Assembly: GCF_029626175.1 (NCBI RefSeq)
Contig: NZ_JARUBM010000002.1
Coordinates: 3,799,001-3,863,000, forward strand
DNA length: 64,000 bases
Reading direction: 5' to 3'
DNA from: Micromonospora sp. WMMD1082
Lineage (GTDB): Bacteria; Actinomycetota; Actinomycetes; Mycobacteriales; Micromonosporaceae
The position numbers were made by a program, and so were the translations under genes. The notes beneath the pieces are model-generated. The model did no database searches and had not been told where the DNA came from. It was given only the letters and a program-made list of their open reading frames with translations. This document shows, piece after piece, positions 18,856-26,497 of the stretch. How positions within the stretch are numbered: the stretch's first letter is position 1; each line of letters begins with the position of its first letter.

Positions 18856-20118
18856 TCAGGACGCCGCCAGGCGGTCGAGTGCACGCCTGGCGAGTTCGGC
18901 GAGGACGAACGACGCGTCGGCGAGGACCGAATCGTCGAAGACGGCGTACGGGCTGTGGTTGGTCGCGGCGGTCGCCGGGTCGCCGGCAGCGCTCGCCCCC
19001 AGGTGCAGGTAGCAGCCCGGCACCTGGTTGAGCACCCGGGAGAAGTCCTCCGCGGCGGCGATCGGCGTGGCCATCGGCTCGAACCGGTCCGGGCCCAGCA
19101 CGTCCCGCACCACTGCCGCAGCGAACTCGTACTCGTCCGGGTCGTTGACGGTCACCGGGTAACCATCCGTGTAGGTGACCTCGGCTGTCGTCCCGGACGC
19201 CAGAGCTGCCGACTCGCACAAACTGGTGAATTCGGCCCTGACCCGAGGGCGGCTCGCCTCCGAGAACGTGCGGATCGTGCCGGTCAGCTCGGCGCGTTCG
19301 GGAATGGTGTTCGCCCCGCTACCGGCCCGCACGGACGTGACGGTGACGACGACCGGGTCGAGCGCTTCGAACCGGCGGGTGAGCATCGGGGGGATGGACG
19401 TGATGATCTGCGCCGTCACCGGGATCGGGTCGTCGGCCAGATGTGGCATCGACGCGTGGCCGCCAGTGCCGTGCACCGTCACGGTGAACGCGTCGACGCC
19501 ACCCATGAGCGCCCCCGGCCGGCTGCGGAAGACGCCCCGGGCCGTCCCGTAGGAGCGCACGTGCAGGCCGTAGGCCGCCCGCACCCGGGAACCGGCGGCG
19601 TCGAGCACACCCTCGTCGATCATCCGGGCGGCGCCGTCCCACCCCTCCTCGCCGGGCTGGAACATGAAGACGACGTCGCCGGCCAGCAGGCCGCGGTGCT
19701 CGGCGAGAGTGTGGGCCGCGCCGACCAGGGCGGCGGTGTGCAGGTCGTGCCCGCACGCGTGCATCGCCCCGGGCGTGCGGCTGGCGTAGTCCAGGCCGGT
19801 CGCCTCGGTCTGCGGCAGCGCGTCCATGTCCGCGCGCAGCAGTACCGCCGGGCCGGGTCGTCCGCCACGCAGCACCGCTGTCACCGAGGTCAGCCCGGCA
19901 CCGCGTGACACCTCCAGCCCCAGACCGTCAATCGACTCGATGACGGCCGCCTGGGTACGCGGCAGGTCGAGGCTCATCTCCGGGTACGCGTGTAGATCCC
20001 GGCGCAGCCGGACCAGCTCCGGTTGGAGCCGGTGCGCGGTCTCGCGCAGGACGGTGACATGATCGTGGGGTTCCACAGCGGGTTGGCCTCCTGGTCGGTT
20101 CTCTGGTGGGGCGGTCAC
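18856..20118 (-). CDS. M20 family amidohydrolase (hippurate hydrolase/IAA-amino acid hydrolase type)
   Basis: 420-residue metallo-aminoacylase or amidohydrolase expected to split N-acyl amino acids with one or two metal ions. Metal and catalytic motifs are LRADMDALP, the HACGHDLHTAALVGAA block, and FQPGEEGWDGAARMI with the paired Glu. The dimerisation lid domain (TVHGTGGHASMPHLADDP) and the C-terminal His in TNHSPYAVFD are also present. The GTG start at 20118 abuts the stop codon of the TRIC-channel gene (20119-20121), so the two were translationally coupled. There is no signal peptide, so it is cytoplasmic. Intact. Confidence 0.92.
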   Translation of the reverse strand: MTAPPENRPGGQPAVEPHDHVTVLRETAHRLQPELVRLRRDLHAYPEMSLDLPRTQAAVIESIDGLGLEVSRGAGLTSVTAVLRGGRPGPAVLLRADMDALPQTEATGLDYASRTPGAMHACGHDLHTAALVGAAHTLAEHRGLLAGDVVFMFQPGEEGWDGAARMIDEGVLDAAGSRVRAAYGLHVRSYGTARGVFRSRPGALMGGVDAFTVTVHGTGGHASMPHLADDPIPVTAQIITSIPPMLTRRFEALDPVVVTVTSVRAGSGANTIPERAELTGTIRTFSEASRPRVRAEFTSLCESAALASGTTAEVTYTDGYPVTVNDPDEYEFAAAVVRDVLGPDRFEPMATPIAAAEDFSRVLNQVPGCYLHLGASAAGDPATAATNHSPYAVFDDSVLADASFVLAELARRALDRLAAS

Positions 20119-20572
20119 TCAGCGGGCGTCTTCACGGGCTGAGGGATCTTCGACGTCGGGGACGTACCGCACGTTGCTCGGCAAGGTCCAACCGAAGCGG
20201 ACGGCGGCCAGTCGGACGGATGTGGTCACGGCCACACAGACCAGACCCGCGATCGGGGTCGGGGTGCCGAGCGCGGTGAGCAGAATGAGCGACCCGGCAC
20301 CGGTTCCGGCTGCGACGGCGTAGAGGGTGCCGACCTGCAGGAACGAGATCGGCAGGCTCAGGATCATGCCGCCACCGATGACCCCGACGACCAGCGCGCC
20401 GGCCTCACCGACGCCGAGAGACAACGCCTTCGAGGCCGCGATCGCGCCGAACAGTCCCATGACAACCGCGTCCAGCACGGTGATGAGCCAGTCCGCCCGT
20501 GCCAGCACCGGTTGCAACAGCATGCCCAGGACCGCCGAGGCGCCGGCCACGAGCAGGTACAAGTTCCTCCAA
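20119..20572 (-). pseudogene. TRIC/YicG-type (UPF0126) cation channel, N-terminus lost
   Basis: Matches the C-terminal three quarters of prokaryotic TRIC channel proteins: ADWLITVLDAVVMGLFGAIA, then SKALSLGVGEAGALVVGVIG, then SFLQVGTLYAVAAGTGAGSL. Only one of the two internal glycine-rich repeats is complete; the first repeat (the N-terminal 60 or so residues) is replaced by unrelated sequence upstream of about 20572. The second repeat is itself short (GVIGGGMILSLPISF lacks about 6 residues compared with my recollection of the usual GGMIRDVLL segment). The frame stays open to 20658, but that N-terminus is not channel-like. Probably non-functional. Confidence 0.65.
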
Positions 20573-20674
20573 ATCACTCGTCCACCTGGCAGACCGCCAA
20601 CGACTTCCGGCGCTCCTGGCTCCGCAAGCACTTGGCCCAAGCCGGTATCGAGTCTCAATCGCCGGCCTGGCCTG

Positions 20675-20962
20675 CTACAAACCCGGCCGAAGGTCCGGGC
20701 TCGGGTGTGGGCGTTGTTCGGGCAGGTCCCGGCCGCGTGCCGCCTCGATCAGGTCAACGAAGGCGTGGCCGGTCTGTACGTCGAGCAGGGTGTTCCATCT
20801 CAGGTCGATCTGCCAGCGATCCCGAGCCCAGGCGACCAGCTCGACGAACCGCAACGAATCCATATGCGGCAGATCGGACAGCCTCGCAGCCAGGTCAATT
20901 TCCTCCAGACCGACCTCGCACACGGCGGCGATCTGCTGCTGCACCTCTTCAGTGATGGTCAT
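20675..20962 (-). CDS. orphan acyl carrier protein
   Basis: 95-residue acidic four-helix carrier protein. The phosphopantetheine Ser is in HMDSLRFVEL, near residue 36 from this start. AGGAGG lies 7 bases before ATG 20962; ATG 20968 would be too close to it. The last 20 residues (GRDLPEQRPHPSPDLRPGL) look unrelated to the fold and may come from a downstream junction. There is no synthase, ligase or phosphopantetheinyl transferase beside it. It could serve a pathway elsewhere, or be the surviving carrier of the disrupted system at 0-3.6 kb (speculative). Confidence 0.75.
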   Translation of the reverse strand: MTITEEVQQQIAAVCEVGLEEIDLAARLSDLPHMDSLRFVELVAWARDRWQIDLRWNTLLDVQTGHAFVDLIEAARGRDLPEQRPHPSPDLRPGL

Positions 20963-21252
20963 TCGCATTCCTCCTGCACAGGACAGCCGCTTTCCCGGCT
21001 TTCGACCGCAAGGTCACCGTCTGCTCAGACGCAGGAACGATCGCGGAGTTCAAAATTGTGATCCTGACCGCCGGAGCGGCCGATGGACCCCTTCCCGGCG
21101 TTGTGGCTGCCGGACAAGGTCATGCGGCGGGCTTGACCAGCTTCGCCAGCTGAGCAACGCGTGAATCGCGGCACGCTGGCGCCTTCTCCGTCAGGCTCAC
21201 GCACTCGAATATTCGGGCGCAGCACGAGGTCACACCGTCGGTCGTGCGATCG
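20963..21252. other. gene-free spacer before the IS5 remnant
   Basis: A 50-codon open stretch (20998-21150, VILTAGAADGPLPGVV) ends at TGA with no start and no recognised family. It is probably another gene remnant. No IS terminal repeat was found matching the right end of the following transposase. Confidence 0.3.
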
Positions 21253-22079
21253 ATGTCTACTGTGGACGACCGGTTGATTTCACAGTGGGTGCCTGACGAG
21301 TTGTGGAGCCTGGCCAGCCCGTTGGTTCCGCCACCGCCTCGACGTCCGCAGGGCGGGGGCACGCTACCGATCGAGGCGCGGGCGGTGTTCGCCGCGATCG
21401 TGTACATGTTGACCACTGGCTGCGCCTGGCGGCACCTGCCATCCGGGTTCGGAGTCTCCAAGGCCACCCCGCACCGCCGCTTCGTCGCCTGGACCCGCGC
21501 CGGGCTGTGGCGCAGGCTGCACGTCGCCGCCCTGGCCCAGCTCGGCGCGAAGGGGTTGATCGACTGGTCCCGTGCCACCGCCGACGCCGCGTACGTGCGG
21601 GCGAAAAGGGGGGTGACCTGACCGGACCGAGCCCGGTCGACCGAGGCAAGCCCGGCAGCAAGATCCACGCCCTGTCCGGCCGCAATGGGTTGCCTCTGTC
21701 CGTCGGCGTGTCCGCCGCGAACACCCACGACAGCCGCTGCCTGGAGTCCCTGGTCCAGGCCGTCCCCGCCATCCGCTCCCGATGCGGACCCCGCCGCCGG
21801 CGCCCCGACAAGCTGCACGCCGACAAGGGCTACGACTACCCCCAGCTGCGCCGCATGCTTCGTGCTCGCGGCATCCGACCCCGCATCGCCCGTCGCGGCA
21901 TCGAATCGCCCCACCGTCCCGGTCGGCACCGCTGAGTGATCTAAAAGACGTTCGCCTGGTTCACCGGCTACCGCCGGCTGACCATCCGCTACGAACGCTC
22001 AGCCAGCCTCTACTGCGCGTTCGTCACCCTCGCCGCCGCCCTCACCTACCACAAGCGCTACCTCAAACTCACCACCTGA
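21253..22079 (+). pseudogene. IS5-family two-ORF transposase, inactivated
   Basis: ORF1 (21253-21621, MSTVDDRLISQWVPDELWSL) carries the helix-turn-helix part and the first catalytic Asp (WSRATADAAYVRAK). ORF2 is in the -1 frame (GKPGSKIHALSGRNGLPLSV; KLHADKGYDYPQLRRML). AAAAGGGGGG at 21604-21613 immediately precedes the ORF1 stop, consistent with a programmed -1 slip as described for IS427-type elements. ORF2 is then broken by two in-frame stops (21933-21935 and 21942-21944) before the ending TFAWFTGYRRLTIRYERSAS. The copy is dead through nonsense mutation. Terminal repeats were not found. Confidence 0.82.
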
Positions 22080-22377
22080 GACACGCTCTAAGCACGGCCC
22101 GGTCTCGGGTTCGCTGCTGCTTGGTGACGCGGCACTGGCGTGCTCAATGTCGCCATCGAGGCCATGCCCTGGGGCGGGCCGATACCGCGTACATCGGCGG
22201 GGGCGCTGACCGAGCTTCTCGCCACCGGACACTGGCTGGCCGCCGCCGAACGGCCGGCCGATCTGCGATGCGTCGGCCTCACACGATTCGCTGTCTTCGG
22301 GATTCAGTCGGTCGCACCACGATTGCCCATGCGTAATTGTTACGGAATCGACTCCACATCGGCGTAACTAACATTTA

Positions 22378-22387
22378 AGTAATATTA
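22378..22387. promoter_or_regulatory. candidate operator upstream of ECF sigma gene
   Basis: The 366-base spacer 22080-22445 has no supportable gene but becomes AT-rich in its last 120 bases. It contains repeated GTAA half-sites: GTAATTGTTAC, GTAACTAAC, and the perfect 10-bp palindrome GTAATATTAC, about 60 bases before the sigma factor start. This is a plausible regulator site or promoter zone (inference). Confidence 0.3.
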
Positions 22388-22445
22388 CACAGGTGCCTCT
22401 TTACACTTTTTCCGAAGCTACCGGATTGCTACGGGGATGAATTCT

Positions 22446-22961
22446 ATGACCACCGCAACAAGCGTTACCGACGCCCAAATGCGGAAGATCCACCACAACA
22501 ACGGCGGGGCATTGCTCTACTTCCTGCGGAGCCTGGTCCCCACCACCGCCTCGCACACCGCCGAGGATCTGGCGCAGGAGACCATGCTCCGCGCTTGGCG
22601 GAACCTCGACGCCGTGCCGCTCGAGCCCGAGTCGCAGCGGCGCTGGCTGTTCACCGTGGCCCGCCGGCTGGTCATCGACGCGCACCGCAAGCGGCAGTCG
22701 CGACCCGTGGAGGTCAATCTCCTCGGCATCGAGCCCGCCGCGTCCGGATGGGAATCCGCCGAGACGGTCATCGCGATGCTCACGCTGCATGATGCCGTCA
22801 AGGAACTCAGCACCGCCCACCGCTCGGTCCTCCATGAACTCTACGTCGAGGGCTGCACCTTGGACGAGGCTTCGGCCCGGCTCGGCGTCCCGGTCGGGAC
22901 CGTCAAGTCACGGGCCCACTACGCCATGCGTCAACTCCGAAACGCCCTGCTGACCGGCTGA
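22446..22961 (+). CDS. ECF RNA polymerase sigma factor (SigL/SigK-like)
   Basis: 171-residue extracytoplasmic-function sigma factor. Region 2 contains HTAEDLAQETMLRAWRN and RWLFTVARRLVIDAHRKR. Region 4 contains ELYVEGCTLDEASARLGVPV and GTVKSRAHYAMRQLRNAL. ATG 22446 is preferred over ATG 22437 because GGGGA lies 4-5 bases before 22437's neighbour and 9 bases before 22446. No anti-sigma gene follows directly; the next gene (23175) encodes a secreted protein and might be a target. A near-copy of its C-terminus survives as a remnant at 18655-18727. Confidence 0.92.
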   Translation: MTTATSVTDAQMRKIHHNNGGALLYFLRSLVPTTASHTAEDLAQETMLRAWRNLDAVPLEPESQRRWLFTVARRLVIDAHRKRQSRPVEVNLLGIEPAASGWESAETVIAMLTLHDAVKELSTAHRSVLHELYVEGCTLDEASARLGVPVGTVKSRAHYAMRQLRNALLTG

Positions 22962-23174
22962 GCCTGACACCGCGGGCGCCGGCCAACGCGCCCGCGCGAG
23001 GAGATGACGGAGTCGTCAGCGCAGCGGACGAAGCTACGGATGAGACGGCCGGCGTTCAATCTATCGACCGACATTTTCTGTCGAGATAGTCACCAATCCC
23101 TCGGTTGTCGTGGCAAAGAACCCGAGAAAGGCTGTGGGTGGCGCGCCTGACGGAATCGGCCCAGGAGGTTCAGC

Positions 23175-23771
23175 ATGGGCAAGAGAGTTCGTATCGTCGC
23201 GGGCCTGACCACGGCCGGCGTCGCGGCGCTGGTCGGTCTACAGGCTCAGCCCGCACAGGCCGCTGTCGACGTCCCAACATCGGGGCTGAGCATCTTCGAG
23301 GGCACCTTCGCCAAGATCCTTCTCTACGTCCCCGAGCCGGACGGCACCTGCCTGACGATGCCGCCCACCACAGCCTCGCTCACCGGAGAGCGCATCGTCG
23401 AGCAGGTCAGCGCCTTCACCGGCCCCAACTGCACCGGGCTCCAGCAGAATCTCGGCACGTTCCGCACCTTCACCGCCGGCAAGTACCAGTCGTTCCGAGC
23501 CTACTCCTTCCAATTATGTAGCTGTCCCCGCCGCCTCGTGTGCAGCAGCGCGCGAGGCGGCGGGTCGACCACGCCCGCCGCCCGGCTGCGCGCCACCGCC
23601 CGCTACGGGTCGGCCCGGCAGCAGTTCACCCTAGGTCCGGCCCACGACCTGGTGAGCCTGCCGGCTGACATGTGTGCCGACGTGCCCGACTTCCACACCG
23701 GCGACGTAATGCCGGCGCAAATCTGGGCCTGCGCCGGTGCGTACCCGGGCCGGTACCGAGGGCCCGGATGA
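23175..23771 (+). CDS. secreted protein fused to a CBM13-like tail
   Basis: 198 residues. Residues 1-30 are a Sec signal peptide (AGVAALVGLQAQPAQA). Residues 31-112 form a small Cys-containing extracellular domain of unknown function (FTGPNCTGLQQNLGTFRTF). From about residue 140 the text changes to ARQQFTLGPAHDLVSLPADM, CADVPDFHTGDVMPAQIWAC, which resembles one repeat of a ricin-type CBM13 lectin and stops early. The joint region (SCPRRLVCSSARGGG) looks like foreign sequence. The gene therefore looks like a small secreted protein whose end was replaced by a fragment of another exported enzyme. The AGGAGG site sits 7 bases before ATG 23175. Confidence 0.6.
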   Translation: MGKRVRIVAGLTTAGVAALVGLQAQPAQAAVDVPTSGLSIFEGTFAKILLYVPEPDGTCLTMPPTTASLTGERIVEQVSAFTGPNCTGLQQNLGTFRTFTAGKYQSFRAYSFQLCSCPRRLVCSSARGGGSTTPAARLRATARYGSARQQFTLGPAHDLVSLPADMCADVPDFHTGDVMPAQIWACAGAYPGRYRGPG

Positions 23772-23935
23772 CTGTCCGGCGAATGTCTCATCAGCTGGCC
23801 ATAGATTGACCGACTCTGATGTCTAGAGTTCGCTGGAGTGGGGTCTTTGGCCGCGAGAGCGAGGAAACAAGTGGCGATTCTGACCGGTCGGGTGCCCCGG
23901 CACCCGAGCGCGTGCGCGAGTGAGGCCGGCACACG

Positions 23936-24505
23936 ATGACCGGCCCCAACGGCGACGCGACGGTCACCGAGTTGGCGCTGGCTGCGGGTCGAGGCGACCG
24001 CGCAGCAGCCGCGGCGTTCGTGACCGCGACCCAGAGGGACGTGTGGCGGTTCTTGGCCCACCTGTCCAGTCCTGCCGAGGCGGACGATCTGACTCAGGAG
24101 ACCTACCTGCGGGCGCTGCGGAGCCTGTCAACGTTCGCCGGCCGGTCGTCGGCCACCACCTGGCTGTTCACGATCGCCCGCCGGGTCGCGGTCGACCAGG
24201 TCCGCGCCGCGGCGGCCCGGCCTCGGCTGGTCACAGGCGGCGACTGGCAGCGGGCCGTCGAAATGTGCCGGTCCGGTGAGGCTCCTCGCTTCGAGGAAAG
24301 TGTGGTGCTGCGTCGCCTGCTGGATGGTCTGCCGGCGCAGCGGCGGGAGGCGTTCGTGGCCACCCAGGTGCTCGGGCTGTCATACGAGGAGGCTGCGCGA
24401 GTGTGTGACTGCCCGGTGGGCACGATCCGGTCCCGGGTCGCCCGGGCCCGGGAAGATCTGGTCGCCGCGATGACCGAGCCGGCCCACAGGCTCCGTTCCA
24501 GCTGA
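23936..24505 (+). CDS. ECF RNA polymerase sigma factor (SigC-like)
   Basis: 189-residue ECF sigma factor. Region 2 contains ADDLTQETYLRALRSLSTF and TTWLFTIARRVAVDQVRA. Region 4 contains VATQVLGLSYEEAARVCDCP and VGTIRSRVARAREDLVAAM. It is convergent with, and 2 bp from, the zinc-finger membrane protein gene whose stop is at 24508, so sigma and presumed anti-sigma are tail-to-tail rather than co-transcribed. A direct pair is likely but not proven. Confidence 0.92.
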   Translation: MTGPNGDATVTELALAAGRGDRAAAAAFVTATQRDVWRFLAHLSSPAEADDLTQETYLRALRSLSTFAGRSSATTWLFTIARRVAVDQVRAAAARPRLVTGGDWQRAVEMCRSGEAPRFEESVVLRRLLDGLPAQRREAFVATQVLGLSYEEAARVCDCPVGTIRSRVARAREDLVAAMTEPAHRLRSS

Positions 24506-24507
24506 CG

Positions 24508-25260
24508 TCAGGCCGCCCGGCGTACGCCGACAGAGGCTTGTACGGTGCCGGATGGTCGGGCCGGCCCGGGGATCAACCGCAGGTGTGGCGCCGGTGCCGG
24601 CTCGGAATCGAGGGTGGCCCGCCACCGCCGGGAGTCCTGCAGATCGGCGGGTGGTGCCACGGGACCGCTGCCGATCCGCGTCATGATCAGGATGGCTACG
24701 TATCCGGCGGCGATGATGCCGTGGCTCAGGACGCGGGCGAGGTCGACCCTGCCGGCGATCAGATCGTTGGCGGTGAGCAGGCTCAGTACGCCGACGAACG
24801 CGGTGAGCATGGGCACAGTGCCGGATGGGCGGGTACGACGTAGGGCGATCCATGCGAAGCCGGCCCCGAGCGCGATATTCCAGGCGGCGGATTCGTGCCA
24901 GAGGTGGCCCCCGGCGCCAGCTCCCGCAGCATGCAGGTGTTCGGCGGCAGCGGTGCCGCCGATCTGGGCGGCACCAAGGAGGAACTGGGCGACGCCGAGG
25001 ATGCCGAGCACTGTGCGAAGCGCGGCAGAAAGGCGGGCCGAGGCCGGACCCGGCGCCGCGTCGAGAACCGCGTCGTCGACCCGGACGCCTGCCGGCGCAG
25101 GGCCGATGCGGGCCAGCCTGGTGACCATCGCCGCCGCCTCGTACCAGCGGCGACAGTCGGGACAACCGGTCAGGTGGATGTCGGTGGCGGCGCGTTCGGC
25201 CGGGCGGTCCTCACCGTCGAGGCCCGCCGAAAGGGACTCCCGGAACTGCTCACACCCCAT
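24508..25260 (-). CDS. zinc-finger (zf-HC2) anti-sigma factor-like membrane protein
   Basis: 250-residue protein with an N-terminal ZAS motif: Cys3 followed by H29-LTG-C33-PD-C36, the His-x3-Cys-x2-Cys signature of zinc anti-sigma factors. It is followed by about four to five hydrophobic helices (GILGVAQFLLGAAQIGG; AWNIALGAGFAWIAL; VPMLTAFVGVLSLLTAN; GIIAAGYVAILIM). Such proteins hold a cognate ECF sigma factor at the membrane until a signal arrives. ATG 25260 is chosen because the zinc motif starts there; ATG 25305 behind AAGGTG is the alternative. The neighbouring convergent sigma factor is the likely partner. Confidence 0.8.
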   Translation of the reverse strand: MGCEQFRESLSAGLDGEDRPAERAATDIHLTGCPDCRRWYEAAAMVTRLARIGPAPAGVRVDDAVLDAAPGPASARLSAALRTVLGILGVAQFLLGAAQIGGTAAAEHLHAAGAGAGGHLWHESAAWNIALGAGFAWIALRRTRPSGTVPMLTAFVGVLSLLTANDLIAGRVDLARVLSHGIIAAGYVAILIMTRIGSGPVAPPADLQDSRRWRATLDSEPAPAPHLRLIPGPARPSGTVQASVGVRRAA

Positions 25261-25441
25261 GCCCCGGTAGTCGGCCGATAACGCCACCCGGTTCCCGCCA
25301 TTCACCTTATGCGCCGGACGACCCTGGGTGCGATCCCGGCCGCTGGGAGCCTCGCAGGGGCAGTAGGGTCAAGGCTCGACATGACCGTCACGGTCCGTAG
25401 CCCGAGATTCACGAATGTGGCTTTGGGATGTTGGGGGAGTC

Positions 25442-25478
25442 CTGACGTCGAAAAGCACCGAGGACTATAGTAGACGTT
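25442..25478 (+). promoter_or_regulatory. candidate leaderless promoter
   Basis: CTGACG (25442-25447) and TATAGT (25466-25471) with an 18-bp spacer make a good -35/-10 pair. The -10 box ends only 7 bases before ATG 25479, so transcription would start at or next to the A of the start codon and the mRNA would be leaderless. There is no ribosome-binding site upstream of the ATG, which agrees. Confidence 0.55.
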
Positions 25479-26378
25479 ATGCCAGTTATCGAACCCGCGT
25501 TGCTCGACACCCTTGATCGCTATCTCACCTGCGAGTTCGCGACTTTGTCCCGTGATGGCACGCCAATAGCTTGGCCGACAACCCCACTGCCGTGCGGCGA
25601 CGGCACCTTCCTTATCACGACCTCCGTAGCCTTCCCGCAGAAGGCATTCAACGTTCGTCGCGACGGACGTGTCGCCCTGCTCTTCTCAAATCCAACCGGC
25701 ACGGGACTTGCAAACCCGCCACAGGTTATGATTGGCGGAGAGGCTACTTGCCCTGATGTTATCAATGTCGTCCCCGAAGGGGACCTGGGTCGGTTCTGGC
25801 GAAGGATTTTTGAGCGCCAACCGTCGTCCCATAAGTTCTTGCAGCCGCTGACCCGCAATCTCATGGACTGGTACTTCATGCGGCTGCTGATCAGGATCAC
25901 GCCGCGGCTGGTCGAATCCAATGTGCTGCCCGCGTCGGCAGCGAGTCAGCCAGCCGACGGAGTGCCCGGCAGTAAAACTGTGGCGCGGTATCCGAGCGCG
26001 GTTCTCGGGGCCCGTGACAAGAACGGCAACCCTATTCTTCGTCGGGTCACCGTCGATGCCTTGGACGGCCGTTATCAGATCCACTTGCCGCACGACGCAG
26101 ATATGACGAGCGGTCCGGCGAGCTTGCTGGTGCATCGGCACGATGAACACCTCGCCGACATGCACAACGCGAGCGTTGCTGGGATTCTTGAGGGCTCCGC
26201 CGCGAGTGGATGGTCACTGCTTCCCAGGCGGATCATCGAACCCGTTGGAGACGACAGCTTGTTGGGAAGGATCCGATCAGCGCGGCGCTGCCGAGCTACG
26301 GCAGATCAATATCTCACGCGCCGTGGGCTTGCTCGTCCGAGTATCCCCTGGGCCGACTATCGGGCGCTGCTCCCGTAA
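25479..26378 (+). CDS. pyridoxamine 5'-phosphate oxidase-like flavin-binding protein
   Basis: 299-residue protein whose N-terminal 120 residues form a PNPOx-like split barrel (YLTCEFATLSRDGTPIAWPT; VAFPQKAFNVRRDGRVALLF), the fold that binds FMN or F420 in many actinobacterial reductases. After about residue 165 a second barrel-like segment follows (TVDALDGRYQIHLPHDADM; GPASLLVHRHDEHL), so two tandem domains are likely. No export signal. Codon use is less GC-rich than in the neighbours. Specific substrate unknown. The promoter appears leaderless. Confidence 0.7.
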   Translation: MPVIEPALLDTLDRYLTCEFATLSRDGTPIAWPTTPLPCGDGTFLITTSVAFPQKAFNVRRDGRVALLFSNPTGTGLANPPQVMIGGEATCPDVINVVPEGDLGRFWRRIFERQPSSHKFLQPLTRNLMDWYFMRLLIRITPRLVESNVLPASAASQPADGVPGSKTVARYPSAVLGARDKNGNPILRRVTVDALDGRYQIHLPHDADMTSGPASLLVHRHDEHLADMHNASVAGILEGSAASGWSLLPRRIIEPVGDDSLLGRIRSARRCRATADQYLTRRGLARPSIPWADYRALLP

Positions 26379-26497
26379 AGGTCGCGGCCAGTTCTGGCTA
26401 TCAGGCCGGCGGCCGGCATGCGTGGCCCGGCGTCAGGGCGCGTCTCCGGAGTGTGCTGTTGCCGCTGACAGGCGCACCGTTCGGCCGAGCCTGGTCG

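Noticed and set aside
20573..20690. Plus-strand text resembling a tyrosine-recombinase fragment (STWQTANDFRRSWLRKHLAQ)
   Set aside because: Too short, no catalytic Arg-His-Arg-Tyr residues visible, and it competes with the carrier and channel frames on the other strand.
21604..21613. Reading the IS5 ORF1/ORF2 break as a random frameshift
   Set aside because: The slippery A4G6 run directly before the ORF1 stop and the -1 relation fit programmed frameshifting better. The two later nonsense codons are the real damage.
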